A stretch of 64,000 nucleotides of DNA from Breznakibacter xylanolyticus (GTDB lineage Bacteria; Bacteroidota; Bacteroidia; Bacteroidales; Marinilabiliaceae), in assembly GCF_003254275.1 (NCBI RefSeq), contig NZ_QKZK01000019.1, positions 1-64,000 on the forward strand, in the 5' to 3' direction. How positions within the stretch are numbered: the first letter of the stretch is position 1; each line of letters opens with the position of its first letter. Of this stretch, positions 15,519-24,266 are shown in pieces. The notes under the pieces are model-generated. The model saw only the letters and a program-made list of their open reading frames with translations, was not told the origin of the DNA and did no database searches. The translations under genes were made by a program, and so were the position numbers.

Positions 15519-16820
15519 ATGAAGAGAACCCAACAAATCATGCTGCTGTGCATGGCCTTAACAGCGCTCCCCCTGAGTGCCGCAGCCCAAAAGCTCACCG
15601 TGAGCGTGCAGCAGGCGGCCGACCATGCCGTTGAAAACAACCGTCAAAGCCGCAACGCCTCTCTGGCCGTGCAGGAGGCCAAGGCCAAACAATGGGAAGC
15701 CATTGCCAATGGTCTGCCACAGGCCGAAGCCACGGCCGAAGCCACGGCCGACTATACCAACTTTTTGGGCGCTTCGGTAGAGGCATTTGGCAACACCATC
15801 GAATTCAATCCCACCACCAACCTGGCCTTTCGGGTGACCCAACTGGTGTTTAGCGGCAACTACTACGTGGGGCTGCGGATGGCCAAAATAGCCCGATCGA
15901 TGGCTCAAACCGGCAAAACCAAGAGCGACCTGGAGCTGCGCATCGACGTGGCCAACGCCTACTACCTGGCACTGGTGGCCGTGCAGTCGCGCGACTTTGC
16001 CGCCCAAAACCTGGCCAACCTGCAATCGATTTACGAAACCACCAAACTGTCGGCGCAGGTGGGCGTGATTGAGCAAACCGACCTGGATCAGCTCACCGTG
16101 CAAGTCAACAGCATGGCCAATGCCGTGCGCTCGGCCGAACGACAAATTGAGCTGGCACATAACATGCTGCGCCTGCAAATGGGCGTGTCGGCCACCACCG
16201 AGCTGGAGCTCACCGACAATCTGGAGGCCATCATTGCCCACACCAACGTGGAAGCGGCCACCGAACGGTTGTTCGAGGTAGAAAAAAACATCGACTACCG
16301 CCTGATGACCGAACAGGAAACTCTGGCGCAGCAGCAAATACGCCTGCAACAGGCAGCGGCTCTGCCCACGCTGGCCGCCTACTACAGCTACACCGAAAAG
16401 CTGAAGAAACCGGCCATCGACTTTAGCCCCAGCCAAATGGTGGGTCTCAACCTCACGGTGCCCATCTTTTCGAGCGGGCTGCGTTGCGCGCGGGTGAAAC
16501 AGGCGCGCATACAGTACGAAACCACCCTCAACCAAAAAGAGCTGCTCACCGACCAACTGCGCATTCAGGAAAAACAGGCGCGCTTCAACCTGCGCAATGC
16601 CACCGACCAGTACCTCACCCAACAGCAAAATCTGGAGGTGTCGCAACGCGTGTTCAACAACATCAACCTCAAATTTCAGCAGGGACTGGTGTCGGGCATC
16701 GACCTGACCACGGCCGCTAACAACCACGTAAACGCCCAAAACAGCTATGTGATGGCCGTGTTACAACTGTTGCAGGCTGGTAACGACCTGGAAAAACTCT
16801 ATTTTACCACGGAGCAATAA
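15519..16820 (+). CDS. TolC-family outer-membrane efflux channel
   Basis: A 433-residue protein with a signal peptide (MKRTQQIMLLCMALTALPLS, then AAAQ). Two homologous halves of the outer-membrane efflux protein domain follow, with long amphipathic helices rich in Gln and Ala (for example AKQWEAIANGLPQAEATAEA and its second-half counterpart QQQIRLQQAAALPTLAAYYS). There is no lipobox Cys at the cleavage site, so it is TolC-like rather than OprM-like. It should trimerise and dock with the adaptor and RND pump encoded next. Confidence 0.9.
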   Translation: MKRTQQIMLLCMALTALPLSAAAQKLTVSVQQAADHAVENNRQSRNASLAVQEAKAKQWEAIANGLPQAEATAEATADYTNFLGASVEAFGNTIEFNPTTNLAFRVTQLVFSGNYYVGLRMAKIARSMAQTGKTKSDLELRIDVANAYYLALVAVQSRDFAAQNLANLQSIYETTKLSAQVGVIEQTDLDQLTVQVNSMANAVRSAERQIELAHNMLRLQMGVSATTELELTDNLEAIIAHTNVEAATERLFEVEKNIDYRLMTEQETLAQQQIRLQQAAALPTLAAYYSYTEKLKKPAIDFSPSQMVGLNLTVPIFSSGLRCARVKQARIQYETTLNQKELLTDQLRIQEKQARFNLRNATDQYLTQQQNLEVSQRVFNNINLKFQQGLVSGIDLTTAANNHVNAQNSYVMAVLQLLQAGNDLEKLYFTTEQ

Positions 16821-17040
16821 AAGACATTCAAACAAGAGAAGAAGAAGCCAGAGGATGAGATGAAGAAAGATTCTCAGAATGTCTCGTCAGTCTCATCTAT
16901 CCGTCTGACGTCTGATCATCTTCTTGTCTTTTATCCGAATGGTCATAACAAAACAGCATCTATCAATAATTTGTAAAAAAAACACCTCACTCCCACAATG
17001 CTCCCCTTCGGGAGACGGAGGAGGCAAATACATCCAACCC
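16821..17040. repeat. Purine-tract/pyrimidine-tract intergenic element
   Basis: A purine-rich stretch (AGAAGAAGAAGCCAGAGGAT and on, about 16838-16870) is followed by a pyrimidine-rich stretch with GTCAGTCTCATCTATCCGTC (about 16887-16906). The words AGTCTCATCTATC and CATCTT recur in a similar gap at 54895-55038. The two tracts are partly complementary and could fold back. No gene is seen. The element separates the channel gene from the adaptor gene inside one operon. Confidence 0.4.
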
Positions 17041-18099
17041 ATGACATCACACATGAGAAAACCCATGGCGGCAACGCTCACGCTGGCCGCTGCCCTGATG
17101 ACCCTGAGCAGCTGCGGCGCGTCATCGACCGAAAACACCTCCTCAGCCACTCCCCCAAAGGCCGAAAACGTGAAGGTGCAACCCCTCACCCTCAAAAGCA
17201 TCAACCGGGTGGTGGAATACGCTTCGTCGCTCATCGCTTACGAAGAGGTGCACATGGCACCTGCCTCGCCCGGCCGCATCGAACAGATTACCGTGGAAGT
17301 GGGCGACCGCGTGGCACAGGGGCAACTGCTGGCCATTATGGATCAAACCCAGCTGCACCAGGCACAGGTGCAACTGCGCAATGCCGAAACCGACTACCAG
17401 CGCTTCGACACCCTCAACAAGGTGGGCGGCGTGGCCCGGCAGCAATACGACCAGGTGAAGGCCAATTACGACATCACCCGCTCAAACGTGGCCTTCCTCA
17501 CCGAAAACACCCGCCTGAAAGCCCCCTTTAGCGGCGTGGTGAGTGGCAAATATTATGAAAACGGCGAAATGTACTCGGGATCACCCACGGCAGCAGGCAA
17601 GGCGGCCATTGTGTCGCTGGTGCAGATGAACCGCCTCAAGACGCTGGCCAACGTGTCGGAACAGTTCTTCCCCCAAATTAAAAAAGGCATGCCCGTGAGC
17701 CTGGTATGCGACATTTACCCCGGCCGCACCTTCACAGGCACCGTGTCGCGCATCTACCCCACCATCGACGCCGCCACCCGCACCTTCCCCGTGGAGGTAG
17801 AGCTGCCCAACGCCGACGAGGCCCTGCGCCCCGGCATGTTTGCCCGCGTGAGCTTTGAGCTCGACAAGGTAGAAGCCCTGCTGGTACCCGCCCAGGCCAT
17901 CCTCAAAATGCAGGGATCCGACGAGCGATACCTGTTTGTGGCCGACAATGGCAAAGCCCGCCGCGTAAGCCTCAAAATGGGTCAGCGCATCAACGACGAG
18001 GTCGAAATCATCACCAACAACATTCAGGCCGGCGACCAAATTATTGTGGCCGGTCAGGCCCGCCTGCTGGATGGCATGCCCGTGAATGTGATGCCGTGA
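17041..18099 (+). CDS. RND efflux periplasmic adaptor (membrane-fusion lipoprotein)
   Basis: A 352-residue lipoprotein adaptor. The signal peptide ends in the lipobox LSSC (MTLSSCGASS), so it is anchored by lipid. A biotinyl-lipoyl-like half is seen at ASPGRIEQITVEVGDRVAQG and its partner LKAPFSGVVSGKYYENGEMY, with a short coiled-coil hairpin between them (QAQVQLRNAETDYQRFDTLN). Then come the beta-barrel domain (MPVSLVCDIYPGRTFTGTVS) and membrane-proximal domain (VPAQAILKMQGSDERYLFVA). Starts at 17041 or 17053 are equally possible; earlier codons run through repeat-like sequence. It links the TolC-like channel to the RND pump. Confidence 0.92.
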   Translation: MTSHMRKPMAATLTLAAALMTLSSCGASSTENTSSATPPKAENVKVQPLTLKSINRVVEYASSLIAYEEVHMAPASPGRIEQITVEVGDRVAQGQLLAIMDQTQLHQAQVQLRNAETDYQRFDTLNKVGGVARQQYDQVKANYDITRSNVAFLTENTRLKAPFSGVVSGKYYENGEMYSGSPTAAGKAAIVSLVQMNRLKTLANVSEQFFPQIKKGMPVSLVCDIYPGRTFTGTVSRIYPTIDAATRTFPVEVELPNADEALRPGMFARVSFELDKVEALLVPAQAILKMQGSDERYLFVADNGKARRVSLKMGQRINDEVEIITNNIQAGDQIIVAGQARLLDGMPVNVMP

Positions 18100-18114
18100 T
18101 CCGAATGCCGTGAT

Positions 18115-18144
18115 GGTAGAGACGCGATTAATCGCGTCTCTACC
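18115..18144. repeat. 30-bp perfect palindrome, GTAGAGAC family
   Basis: A perfect palindrome with outer arms GGTAGAGAC/GTCTCTACC and a core GCGATTAATCGC. It lies between the adaptor and pump genes. Two 28-bp relatives with the same outer arms and a different core lie at 21328-21355 and 21768-21795. It forms a strong hairpin but has no T-run, so it is more likely a REP-like repeat or mRNA stabiliser than a terminator. Confidence 0.7.
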
Positions 18145-18180
18145 ACCCCCCCATTCCAAAAACAATAAATAAAAAACACC

Positions 18181-21100
18181 ATGTCGATATACAAAAGTTC
18201 AGTCAACAACCCCATCACCACGCTGATGATATTCGTGGGCATCATTGTGATGGGGCTTTATTCGCTGACCAAGTTGCCGGTGGATCTCTATCCCGAGATG
18301 GAGCCCCCCTACATCTCGGTCATCACCACCTACCCGGGCGCCAATGCCTCCGACATTGAAACCAACGTGACCAAGCGCATCGAAGACGCGCTCAACTCGG
18401 TGGACAACCTCAAGGAAATTTCCTCCGTGTCGTACGACAACATGTCGATGGTGCGCCTGGAGTTTGAGTGGAACGCCAACCTCGACGAGGCCTCCAACGA
18501 TATGCGCGACGCCATCGACCGCATCATCGACTACCTGCCCGAGGCGTGCGATCGCCCCACCATCTTCAAGTTCAACACCAGCATGATGCCCATCCTCTTT
18601 TATGCCATCAAAGCCAATGAGAGTTACCCGGGGCTCAACAAAATTATTGAAGAAAAAATCATCAACCCCCTCAACCGCATCAACGGCATTGGCTCCATCA
18701 GCATGATGGGCGCCCCCTCGCGCAAGGTGTACGTAGAGGTCGATCCCAAGCTGCTCGACGCCTACCGCCTCACCCTCGAGCAGGTGGGCGCCGTGGTCGG
18801 TGCCGAAAACCTCAACATGCCATCGGGCAACGTCAAAATGGGCATGATGGACTACCAGCTGCGCGTGCAGGGCGAATTTGCCGGCAGTGCCGAAATCAAC
18901 AACCTGGTGGTGGGCTATCACGAAGGCAAAACCATTTACCTGCGCGACGTGGCCCAGGTGAAAGACACCCTCAAGGACGTGTCGCTCGACGAGCGCATTG
19001 ACGGCCAACGCGGCATGCGCATGTTTGTGATGAAGCAGAGCGGCGCCAACACCGTGAAAATTGCCCGCCAGGTGAAAACGGCCATGGCCGACCTGGTGCA
19101 AACGCTGCCCCCCGACATCGAGATTGAAGAAATCATCGACACCTCGACCTTCATCAGCGACTCCATCAGCAACCTGTCGGAGACCATCCTCTACGCCCTG
19201 CTGTTTGTGGTGCTGGTGGTGTTCTCGTTTTTGGGTCGATGGCGAGCCACCATCATCATTGTGCTCACCATCCCCATCTCGCTCATCGTGTCGTTCATCT
19301 ACCTCTATATGACGGGCGGATCGCTCAACATCATCTCCCTCACCTCCATTTCCATTGCCATTGGCATGGTGGTGGACGATGCCATTGTGGTGCTCGAAAA
19401 CATCACCAAGCACATCGAACGGGGCGCCAGTCCGCGCGAAGCCGCCATTTACGCCACCAACGAGGTGTGGCTGTCGGTGATTGTGACCACCGCCGTGATT
19501 GTGGCCGTGTTTATGCCCCTGACCATGGTGGGCGGCATGACCGGCGTGCTGTTTAAACAGTTGGGCTGGATTGTGACCATCACCGTGGTGACCTCAACCA
19601 TCGCGGCCATCACCCTCACCCCCATGCTGGCCTCGCGCCTGATGCGCCTGCGCCCGCGGGTCGAGAAACCCGGCCGATGGAGCTACCAAAACACGGTTGA
19701 GAAATGGCTCGACAAGCTCGATGATTTTTACGAACGCCTCATTCGCTGGAGCCTGCGCAACAAAAAGAAGGTGTCGGCCGTGTCGTTTGCCCTCTTTATT
19801 GGCGCCTTCGGCTTGATGAAATTTGTGGGCACCGACTTCATGCCCGAGTCAGACGAGAGCCGCATGACGGCCATGGTGGAACTGCAAACCGGCCTGCGGG
19901 TGGAAGAGACCATGAAGGTGGCTCGCCGCCTCGAAGCCCTCGTGGGCGAGCACTTCCCCGAGGTGAAACTCATGTCCACCTCATCGGGGTCCGACGACGA
20001 GGGATCCATGTCGTCGCTCTTCAACACCAGCGGCTCGCACATCGTCAACCTGCAAATGCGCCTGGTGCCTACCAAGGAACGCACCCGCACCGTGTGGGAA
20101 ATGGCCGAGGCGATGCGCGGATACCTGGGCGAGATTCCCGAGGTGATTAACTACAACATCAGCACGGCCAGTGCCGGCTTTGGCGGCAGCAGCAACACGG
20201 TCGATGTGGAGATTTTTGGCTACGACTTTAACACCACCAACCGCCTGGCCGAGGAGGTGAAAACCCGCGTGAGCAAGATCCCCGGCGCCCGCGACGTGCA
20301 AATAAGCCGCAAAAACGACAAGCCCGAGCTGCAAATTGTGCTCGACAAGCAAAAGCTGGCGCAACACGGCCTCAGCAGTGCCTCGGTGTCGAAAGCCATC
20401 AGCTATCGCGTCGATGGCATGACCGCCTCGCAGTTTCGCGAAGAGGGCGAGGAGTACGACATCATTGTGCGCCTCAAAGAACAATACCGCAGCTCTATCA
20501 CCGACCTTGAGAACCTCACCATCACCAGCCCCGCCGGCAAACAGGTGAAACTGGTTGAGATTGCCCGCGTGCAGGAGTATTGGGGCCCCCCAAACATTGA
20601 ACGCAAACGCAAGGAACGCGTGGTCACCATTTCGGTGAAACCGGTCGACGTGTCGCTGGGCGACATGGCCTCGGCCATCAAAAAAGAACTGGCACAAATC
20701 AACTTCCCCCAAGAGGTGCTGGTGAACGTGGGCGGCGCCTACGAAGACCAAATGGAATCGTTTGCCGACCTGGGGCTGCTGTTGCTCCTGAGTTTGGTGC
20801 TGGTATTTTTGGTGATGGCCTCGCAGTTCGAATCGTTTGTGATGCCCTTTGTCATCATGTTCTCCATCCCCTTTGCCTTCACCGGCGTGATACTGGCACT
20901 GGTGGTCACGGGCGCCTCGCTGAGCGTGATTGCAGCCCTGGGCGCCGTGCTGCTGGTGGGCATTGTGGTGAAAAACGGCATCGTGCTGGTCGATTACATC
21001 AACCTGATGCGCGACCGCGGCTACGAACTCTCCGAAGCCATTGCCCTGTCGGGACGCTCGCGTCTGCGCCCGGTGCTCATGACGGCCCTCACCACCATTC

Positions 21101-21303
21101 TGGGGATGCTGCCCATGGCTCTGAGCACCGGCGACGGCTCCGAAATGTGGCGCCCCATGGGCATCTCGGTCATTGGCGGTCTCACCATCTCTACCGTCAT
21201 CACCATGGTGATTGTGCCGGTGATGTACAGCATCTTTGCCAAACATGGTGAACGCGACAAAAAAAACCGGGTGCGCAAACAATTTCAATTTATGCACGAT
21301 TGA
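18181..21303 (+). CDS. RND multidrug efflux pump (AcrB/HAE1-like)
   Basis: A 1040-residue inner-membrane proton-driven pump with 12 helices in two homologous halves, each with a large periplasmic loop. TM1 is within NPITTLMIFVGIIVMGLYSL. The proton relay is present: Asp-Asp in GMVVDDAIVVLENITKH (TM4) and Lys in GIVVKNGIVLVDYINLM (TM10). YLPEACDRPTIFKF and PSGNVKMGMMDYQLRVQGEF are pore and docking-domain segments. The lack of the CzcA-type metal motifs and the HAE1-like relay point to organic substrates. It is cotranscribed with adaptor, channel and TetR genes. Confidence 0.94.
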   Translation: MSIYKSSVNNPITTLMIFVGIIVMGLYSLTKLPVDLYPEMEPPYISVITTYPGANASDIETNVTKRIEDALNSVDNLKEISSVSYDNMSMVRLEFEWNANLDEASNDMRDAIDRIIDYLPEACDRPTIFKFNTSMMPILFYAIKANESYPGLNKIIEEKIINPLNRINGIGSISMMGAPSRKVYVEVDPKLLDAYRLTLEQVGAVVGAENLNMPSGNVKMGMMDYQLRVQGEFAGSAEINNLVVGYHEGKTIYLRDVAQVKDTLKDVSLDERIDGQRGMRMFVMKQSGANTVKIARQVKTAMADLVQTLPPDIEIEEIIDTSTFISDSISNLSETILYALLFVVLVVFSFLGRWRATIIIVLTIPISLIVSFIYLYMTGGSLNIISLTSISIAIGMVVDDAIVVLENITKHIERGASPREAAIYATNEVWLSVIVTTAVIVAVFMPLTMVGGMTGVLFKQLGWIVTITVVTSTIAAITLTPMLASRLMRLRPRVEKPGRWSYQNTVEKWLDKLDDFYERLIRWSLRNKKKVSAVSFALFIGAFGLMKFVGTDFMPESDESRMTAMVELQTGLRVEETMKVARRLEALVGEHFPEVKLMSTSSGSDDEGSMSSLFNTSGSHIVNLQMRLVPTKERTRTVWEMAEAMRGYLGEIPEVINYNISTASAGFGGSSNTVDVEIFGYDFNTTNRLAEEVKTRVSKIPGARDVQISRKNDKPELQIVLDKQKLAQHGLSSASVSKAISYRVDGMTASQFREEGEEYDIIVRLKEQYRSSITDLENLTITSPAGKQVKLVEIARVQEYWGPPNIERKRKERVVTISVKPVDVSLGDMASAIKKELAQINFPQEVLVNVGGAYEDQMESFADLGLLLLLSLVLVFLVMASQFESFVMPFVIMFSIPFAFTGVILALVVTGASLSVIAALGAVLLVGIVVKNGIVLVDYINLMRDRGYELSEAIALSGRSRLRPVLMTALTTILGMLPMALSTGDGSEMWRPMGISVIGGLTISTVITMVIVPVMYSIFAKHGERDKKNRVRKQFQFMHD

Positions 21304-21327
21304 TCACACGCGTGGCGGATTCGGACG

Positions 21328-21355
21328 GTAGAGACAGGGCATGCCCTGTCTCTAC
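21328..21355. repeat. 28-bp perfect palindrome, GTAGAGAC family
   Basis: A perfect palindrome, arms GTAGAGACAGGGC and its complement around AT. The identical 28-mer occurs again at 21768-21795. It lies between the pump gene and the PII-like gene. Confidence 0.75.
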
Positions 21356-21397
21356 GCAACGCCCCACCCATCCACCCAAAAAATAAAACAACAGAAT

Positions 21398-21691
21398 ATG
21401 AAATCAGTCTTCATTGCCTTTAACCAGGCCAACACCGAACGGGTTGAATACATGCTCGACACGCTGGGCATCCGTGGCTTTACGTGGTGGAACGACGTTA
21501 CCGGTCGCGGATCGGTGGATGGCGAACCCCGCATGGGCACCCATACCTGGCCCGAAATGAACTCGGCCCTGCTCACCATTGTGCCCGACGAGGTGGTGCC
21601 CGAACTGCTGCACCGCATCAAAAAACTGGACGAAATCAACAAAGAAGTGGGCATCCGCGCCTTCGTGTGGAACGTGGAAGCCTCGGTGTAA
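21398..21691 (+). CDS. PII-like protein linked to the RND operon
   Basis: A 97-residue protein with the ferredoxin-like pattern of PII and PII-like proteins: strand KSVFIAFNQAN, helix ERVEYMLDTLG, strand IRGFTWWNDVTGRG (the VxGRG of PII before the T-loop), a short T-loop with SVDGEPRMGTHTWPEMNSAL, then LTIVPDEVVPELLHRIKKL and the final strand GIRAFVWNVE. The T-loop is much shorter than in GlnB and lacks the uridylylated Tyr. Family members sit beside transporters and bind metals or nucleotides, so it may sense a substrate or energy state for this pump. It is 94 bases behind the pump gene, with a palindrome between. The start at 21398 gives the expected first strand. Confidence 0.75.
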   Translation: MKSVFIAFNQANTERVEYMLDTLGIRGFTWWNDVTGRGSVDGEPRMGTHTWPEMNSALLTIVPDEVVPELLHRIKKLDEINKEVGIRAFVWNVEASV

Positions 21692-21720
21692 ACGTTTATC
21701 GGTTTATTTGTTTTTTGATT

Positions 21721-21760
21721 CCCCCGTTTCCCCGTGTTCGCATGGGGGGGCGGGGTTTTT
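21721..21760 (+). terminator. GC-rich terminator of the efflux operon
   Basis: CCCCG...CCCC pairs with GGGG...CGGGG around the loop GTGTTCGCAT and is followed by TTTTT. It lies 30 bases after the PII-like stop. Confidence 0.7.
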
Positions 21761-21767
21761 CGTTTTG

Positions 21768-21795
21768 GTAGAGACAGGGCATGCCCTGTCTCTAC
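21768..21795. repeat. 28-bp perfect palindrome, GTAGAGAC family, second copy
   Basis: The sequence is identical to the palindrome at 21328-21355, 440 bases away. The two copies flank the PII-like gene and its terminator. Confidence 0.75.
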
Positions 21796-21807
21796 ACCAT
21801 TATCCCC

Positions 21808-22027
21808 GTTGATCGAATCAACAGGGTTTTGCACGCCTGCAAAAGGCCGTTGATCGGATCAACAGGGTTTTGCACGCCTGCAAAAGGCCATTGATTGAAT
21901 CAACAGGGTTTTGCATGCGTGCAAAAGGCCATTGATCGGGTAAACGGGGCTTTGCACGCGTGTAAAACCCCGTTGATCGGGTAAACAGGGCTTTGCACGC
22001 GTGTAATGGGCTGTTGATTGAATCAAC
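21808..22027. repeat. 41-bp tandem repeat, five copies plus a part
   Basis: Units start at 21808, 21849, 21890, 21931 and 21972, exactly 41 bases apart, with a partial sixth at 22013. Each unit holds two inverted repeats: GTTGAT-nnn-ATCAAC and TTTTGCA-nnnn-TGCAAAA. Where a base changes in one arm (for example TGTAAA replacing TGCAAA), parts of the partner arm are also changed in some units. No reading frame is supported. The array fills most of the gap between the efflux operon and the DUF6261 gene. Confidence 0.9.
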
Positions 22028-22161
22028 CACATCAAAAACGCATCCCTACGGAAGGCTTCCATCAGCGATGAATAAAAAAACATCGTAGGCGTTGTGAATG
22101 ACAAAAAAATATTAATTTCAACTTTGTTTTTGAAATCTTAACAATTAAAAACCCATTCTTA

Positions 22162-22932
22162 ATGCAACAACAATTGGAATCTGTCAACATTGGGCGTCTC
22201 CCCTACGACGATCTGGCCGACCTGGCCGCCCAAACCCTCACCGCCCTGGGCAGTCTGCCCCCGGCCATGTCAGAAAATGCCAGCACGCTGCAACTCTACA
22301 CCGAGCAGCTGGCCGAGGCTCGTGCCGCCTTCATGGCCGGCCGTCAAAGCGAGCAGGTAGACAATCAAACCCAAGAGGCGCGCGATGCCGACCGCACCCG
22401 CGACCGTGCCTTCTCAACGGTAAATCATCAAATCAAGGCTTTTGAGCATTCCGACGACCAAGCCGAATTTGAAGCCGCCTACCAGCTGGGCTTATTAATG
22501 AACCGCTACAAGGGCACGCCCCGCCTCAACGATAGCAAAGAGACTGCTGCCCTGGAACTGCTCATCGCCGACCTGCAAGGCCCCCTGTACAGCAAGTACA
22601 TCGACACCCTGGGCGTGAAACGCTTTGTCGATCGTCTGCAAGTGGCCAACAACGCCTTCAAAGCCGTCGTGGCCAGCCAAAACGGCAGCGCCGCGCTGCA
22701 GGTAGCCACCGACAACAAGCTGTTGCATCAGGATCTCGTGGCTCGCTACACCTCCCTGTGCCGCTTTGTGGAAACCATGGCCAACGTGCCCAACAACGGC
22801 TACTTTGTGCAGTTGCTGGCAAGCATCAACACGGTACGCAAGGACTTTGCCGTGCTGCAGGCCCGCCGTGCCGGCATCAAAGAGAGCAAGGCCGCCAAAG
22901 AGGCCGCCAAGCAGCAGGTGAGCAACAACTAA
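22162..22932 (+). CDS. DUF6261-like protein
   Basis: A 256-residue, mostly helical cytoplasmic protein without signal peptide. The pattern of an N-terminal YDDL segment, a central EARDADRTRDRAFSTVNHQI, then LGVKRFVDRLQVANNAFKAV, and a Lys/Ala-rich C-terminal tail (KAAKEAAKQQ) fits the Bacteroidota family DUF6261. Its function is unknown. The gene is solitary, between the 41-bp array and a strong terminator. Alternating Ala-rich helices could form a coiled-coil bundle. Confidence 0.65.
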   Translation: MQQQLESVNIGRLPYDDLADLAAQTLTALGSLPPAMSENASTLQLYTEQLAEARAAFMAGRQSEQVDNQTQEARDADRTRDRAFSTVNHQIKAFEHSDDQAEFEAAYQLGLLMNRYKGTPRLNDSKETAALELLIADLQGPLYSKYIDTLGVKRFVDRLQVANNAFKAVVASQNGSAALQVATDNKLLHQDLVARYTSLCRFVETMANVPNNGYFVQLLASINTVRKDFAVLQARRAGIKESKAAKEAAKQQVSNN

Positions 22933-22955
22933 CGCCCCGCGCAAAAACCGGGTAA

Positions 22956-23001
22956 AACCACGCCGCCCCGCACGATCGAATCGTGCGGGGCGGTGTGGTT
23001 T
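22956..23001. terminator. Long-stem terminator
   Basis: About 20 bp of stem (AACCACGCCGCCCCGCACGA with its complement at 22980-23000, one G-T pair) separates the convergent DUF6261 and acyltransferase genes. Confidence 0.75.
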
Positions 23002-23040
23002 ATTTCGTCTCCTCCCCTGTTTGAGGAGGCCTGAGGGGAC

Positions 23041-24186
23041 TTATGATTTTTTATAAAAATTGCGCACCGGGTTGGCATACATCTCCAGCATCACACGAAA
23101 CATGAAATCGTGGTCGGGGTTTTTTACCCGCGAGATGTGTTCGTTAAGATAATTGACAAACTTCTCCTTTTCGGCGGCGGTGTATTGATCGGCAAACTCA
23201 TTTTTGTCGGGCTCCAGCAAGTCGCAGGCCACAAAGTTACCCGGCCACAACTTGTAGTTGGCGTGAATTTGGCGGTCGATGGTTTCGGCCAGCGCCTGCA
23301 GCTGTTCGTTGCGTCCCTCAATGGCGGCAATGGCATCAATCTCGGCGTCGATGGGCGTGCCAATGGTGAAGTGCACCCGTCCCTTGCGTCCGCGCAGTCC
23401 GGCACCCATGTGGTGCAAGTCCTCGCCCTTCGACTTTTGGTAGTCGGGCTTGTCGCGCTTAAGCTGAAACTGGTATGCTTTGAGGTGATCGCAGGGATCG
23501 AGCTCGTACGACACCGACAGGGGCACGATTTTGAGTTCGCGAAAGTCGGCCGCAAAATCGCCGCTGCCACTCATGTTGAGCATCTTAAGCAGGCTGGCCT
23601 GAGTGCGGTCGTCGCCATCTTTGGAGCGTCCTTCGCGCTGGGCAATCCAAATGCCACGCCCCTTTTGGGTGATGGTGTGACGAATGTATTGCGACAGCAA
23701 CATGGAGCTCTCAATCATTTGCCGACCCGGCAGGTTGCGGCGCACCACAAACGAGCGGTTGAGCTTCACCAGGTCAGTAATCCAGAGAAAAATGAGCAGG
23801 TTGTCGCCAATGGCAATTTCGGTGGTCTCGAGGCCCTTGTCGACAAACATGATGTTGAGAATGCCCGAGTCGAGGATGATGTCACGATGGTTGCTGATGA
23901 ATAGGTATCCCTGTTTGGGGTCGAGCTTTTCGGTGCCCTCCAGGGTGATGCCCTCGGTGGTGTGCTCAAGCACCTTCATCATATAGGGATACACAATCTC
24001 CGACTGAAACTCACGCACGGTGCGGATGCTGGTGAGTTTTTCCAAAAATAAATCGATGGAATAGGCGGGATAGAGAAAGCTGACCAGTTCCAGAAACGTC
24101 TTTTCGTTTTTCAGGCGCTCCACCACAGCGTGCACTTCATGATCTTCGTAAGGACGAATAAGACTGAAATCAAGATCTTTAACCAT
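23041..24186 (-). CDS. PlsC-like acyltransferase
   Basis: A 381-residue member of the glycerol-3-phosphate/lysophospholipid acyltransferase superfamily. The catalytic NHx4D motif is ISNHRDIILDSG (about residues 113-124), and an IAQREGRSKDG segment corresponds to the FPEGTRS phosphate-binding block. There is no obvious membrane anchor, unlike small PlsC enzymes; the extra C-terminal 100 residues (AANxNYKLWPGNFVAC region) are typical of a larger Bacteroidota group. It is likely to add acyl chains to a lysolipid on the inner membrane face. The start at 24186 (MVKDLDFSLIRPYED) is preferred to a codon 14 residues earlier. Confidence 0.8.
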   Translation of the reverse strand: MVKDLDFSLIRPYEDHEVHAVVERLKNEKTFLELVSFLYPAYSIDLFLEKLTSIRTVREFQSEIVYPYMMKVLEHTTEGITLEGTEKLDPKQGYLFISNHRDIILDSGILNIMFVDKGLETTEIAIGDNLLIFLWITDLVKLNRSFVVRRNLPGRQMIESSMLLSQYIRHTITQKGRGIWIAQREGRSKDGDDRTQASLLKMLNMSGSGDFAADFRELKIVPLSVSYELDPCDHLKAYQFQLKRDKPDYQKSKGEDLHHMGAGLRGRKGRVHFTIGTPIDAEIDAIAAIEGRNEQLQALAETIDRQIHANYKLWPGNFVACDLLEPDKNEFADQYTAAEKEKFVNYLNEHISRVKNPDHDFMFRVMLEMYANPVRNFYKKS

Positions 24187-24266
24187 TACATTACAAATTT
24201 TTAAACGGCGCAAATTTAGCGCAAACAAAGCAGTATGAAAACGTTTGTACGAACTTTAATGACTTT

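Noticed and set aside
15558-16739. Long antisense frame (about 390 codons) opposite the TolC-like gene
   Set aside because: It is a mirror of the GC-rich codon use of the real gene; its composition (Gly, His and Val runs) and lack of known motifs show it is not a gene.
18199-19413. Long antisense frame opposite the RND pump gene, and another at 19981-21297
   Set aside because: Both are rich in His, Asp and Gly with no motif and overlap a well-supported pump gene for their full lengths.
21808-22027. CRISPR array
   Set aside because: Units are contiguous with no unique spacers and there are no cas genes in the window.
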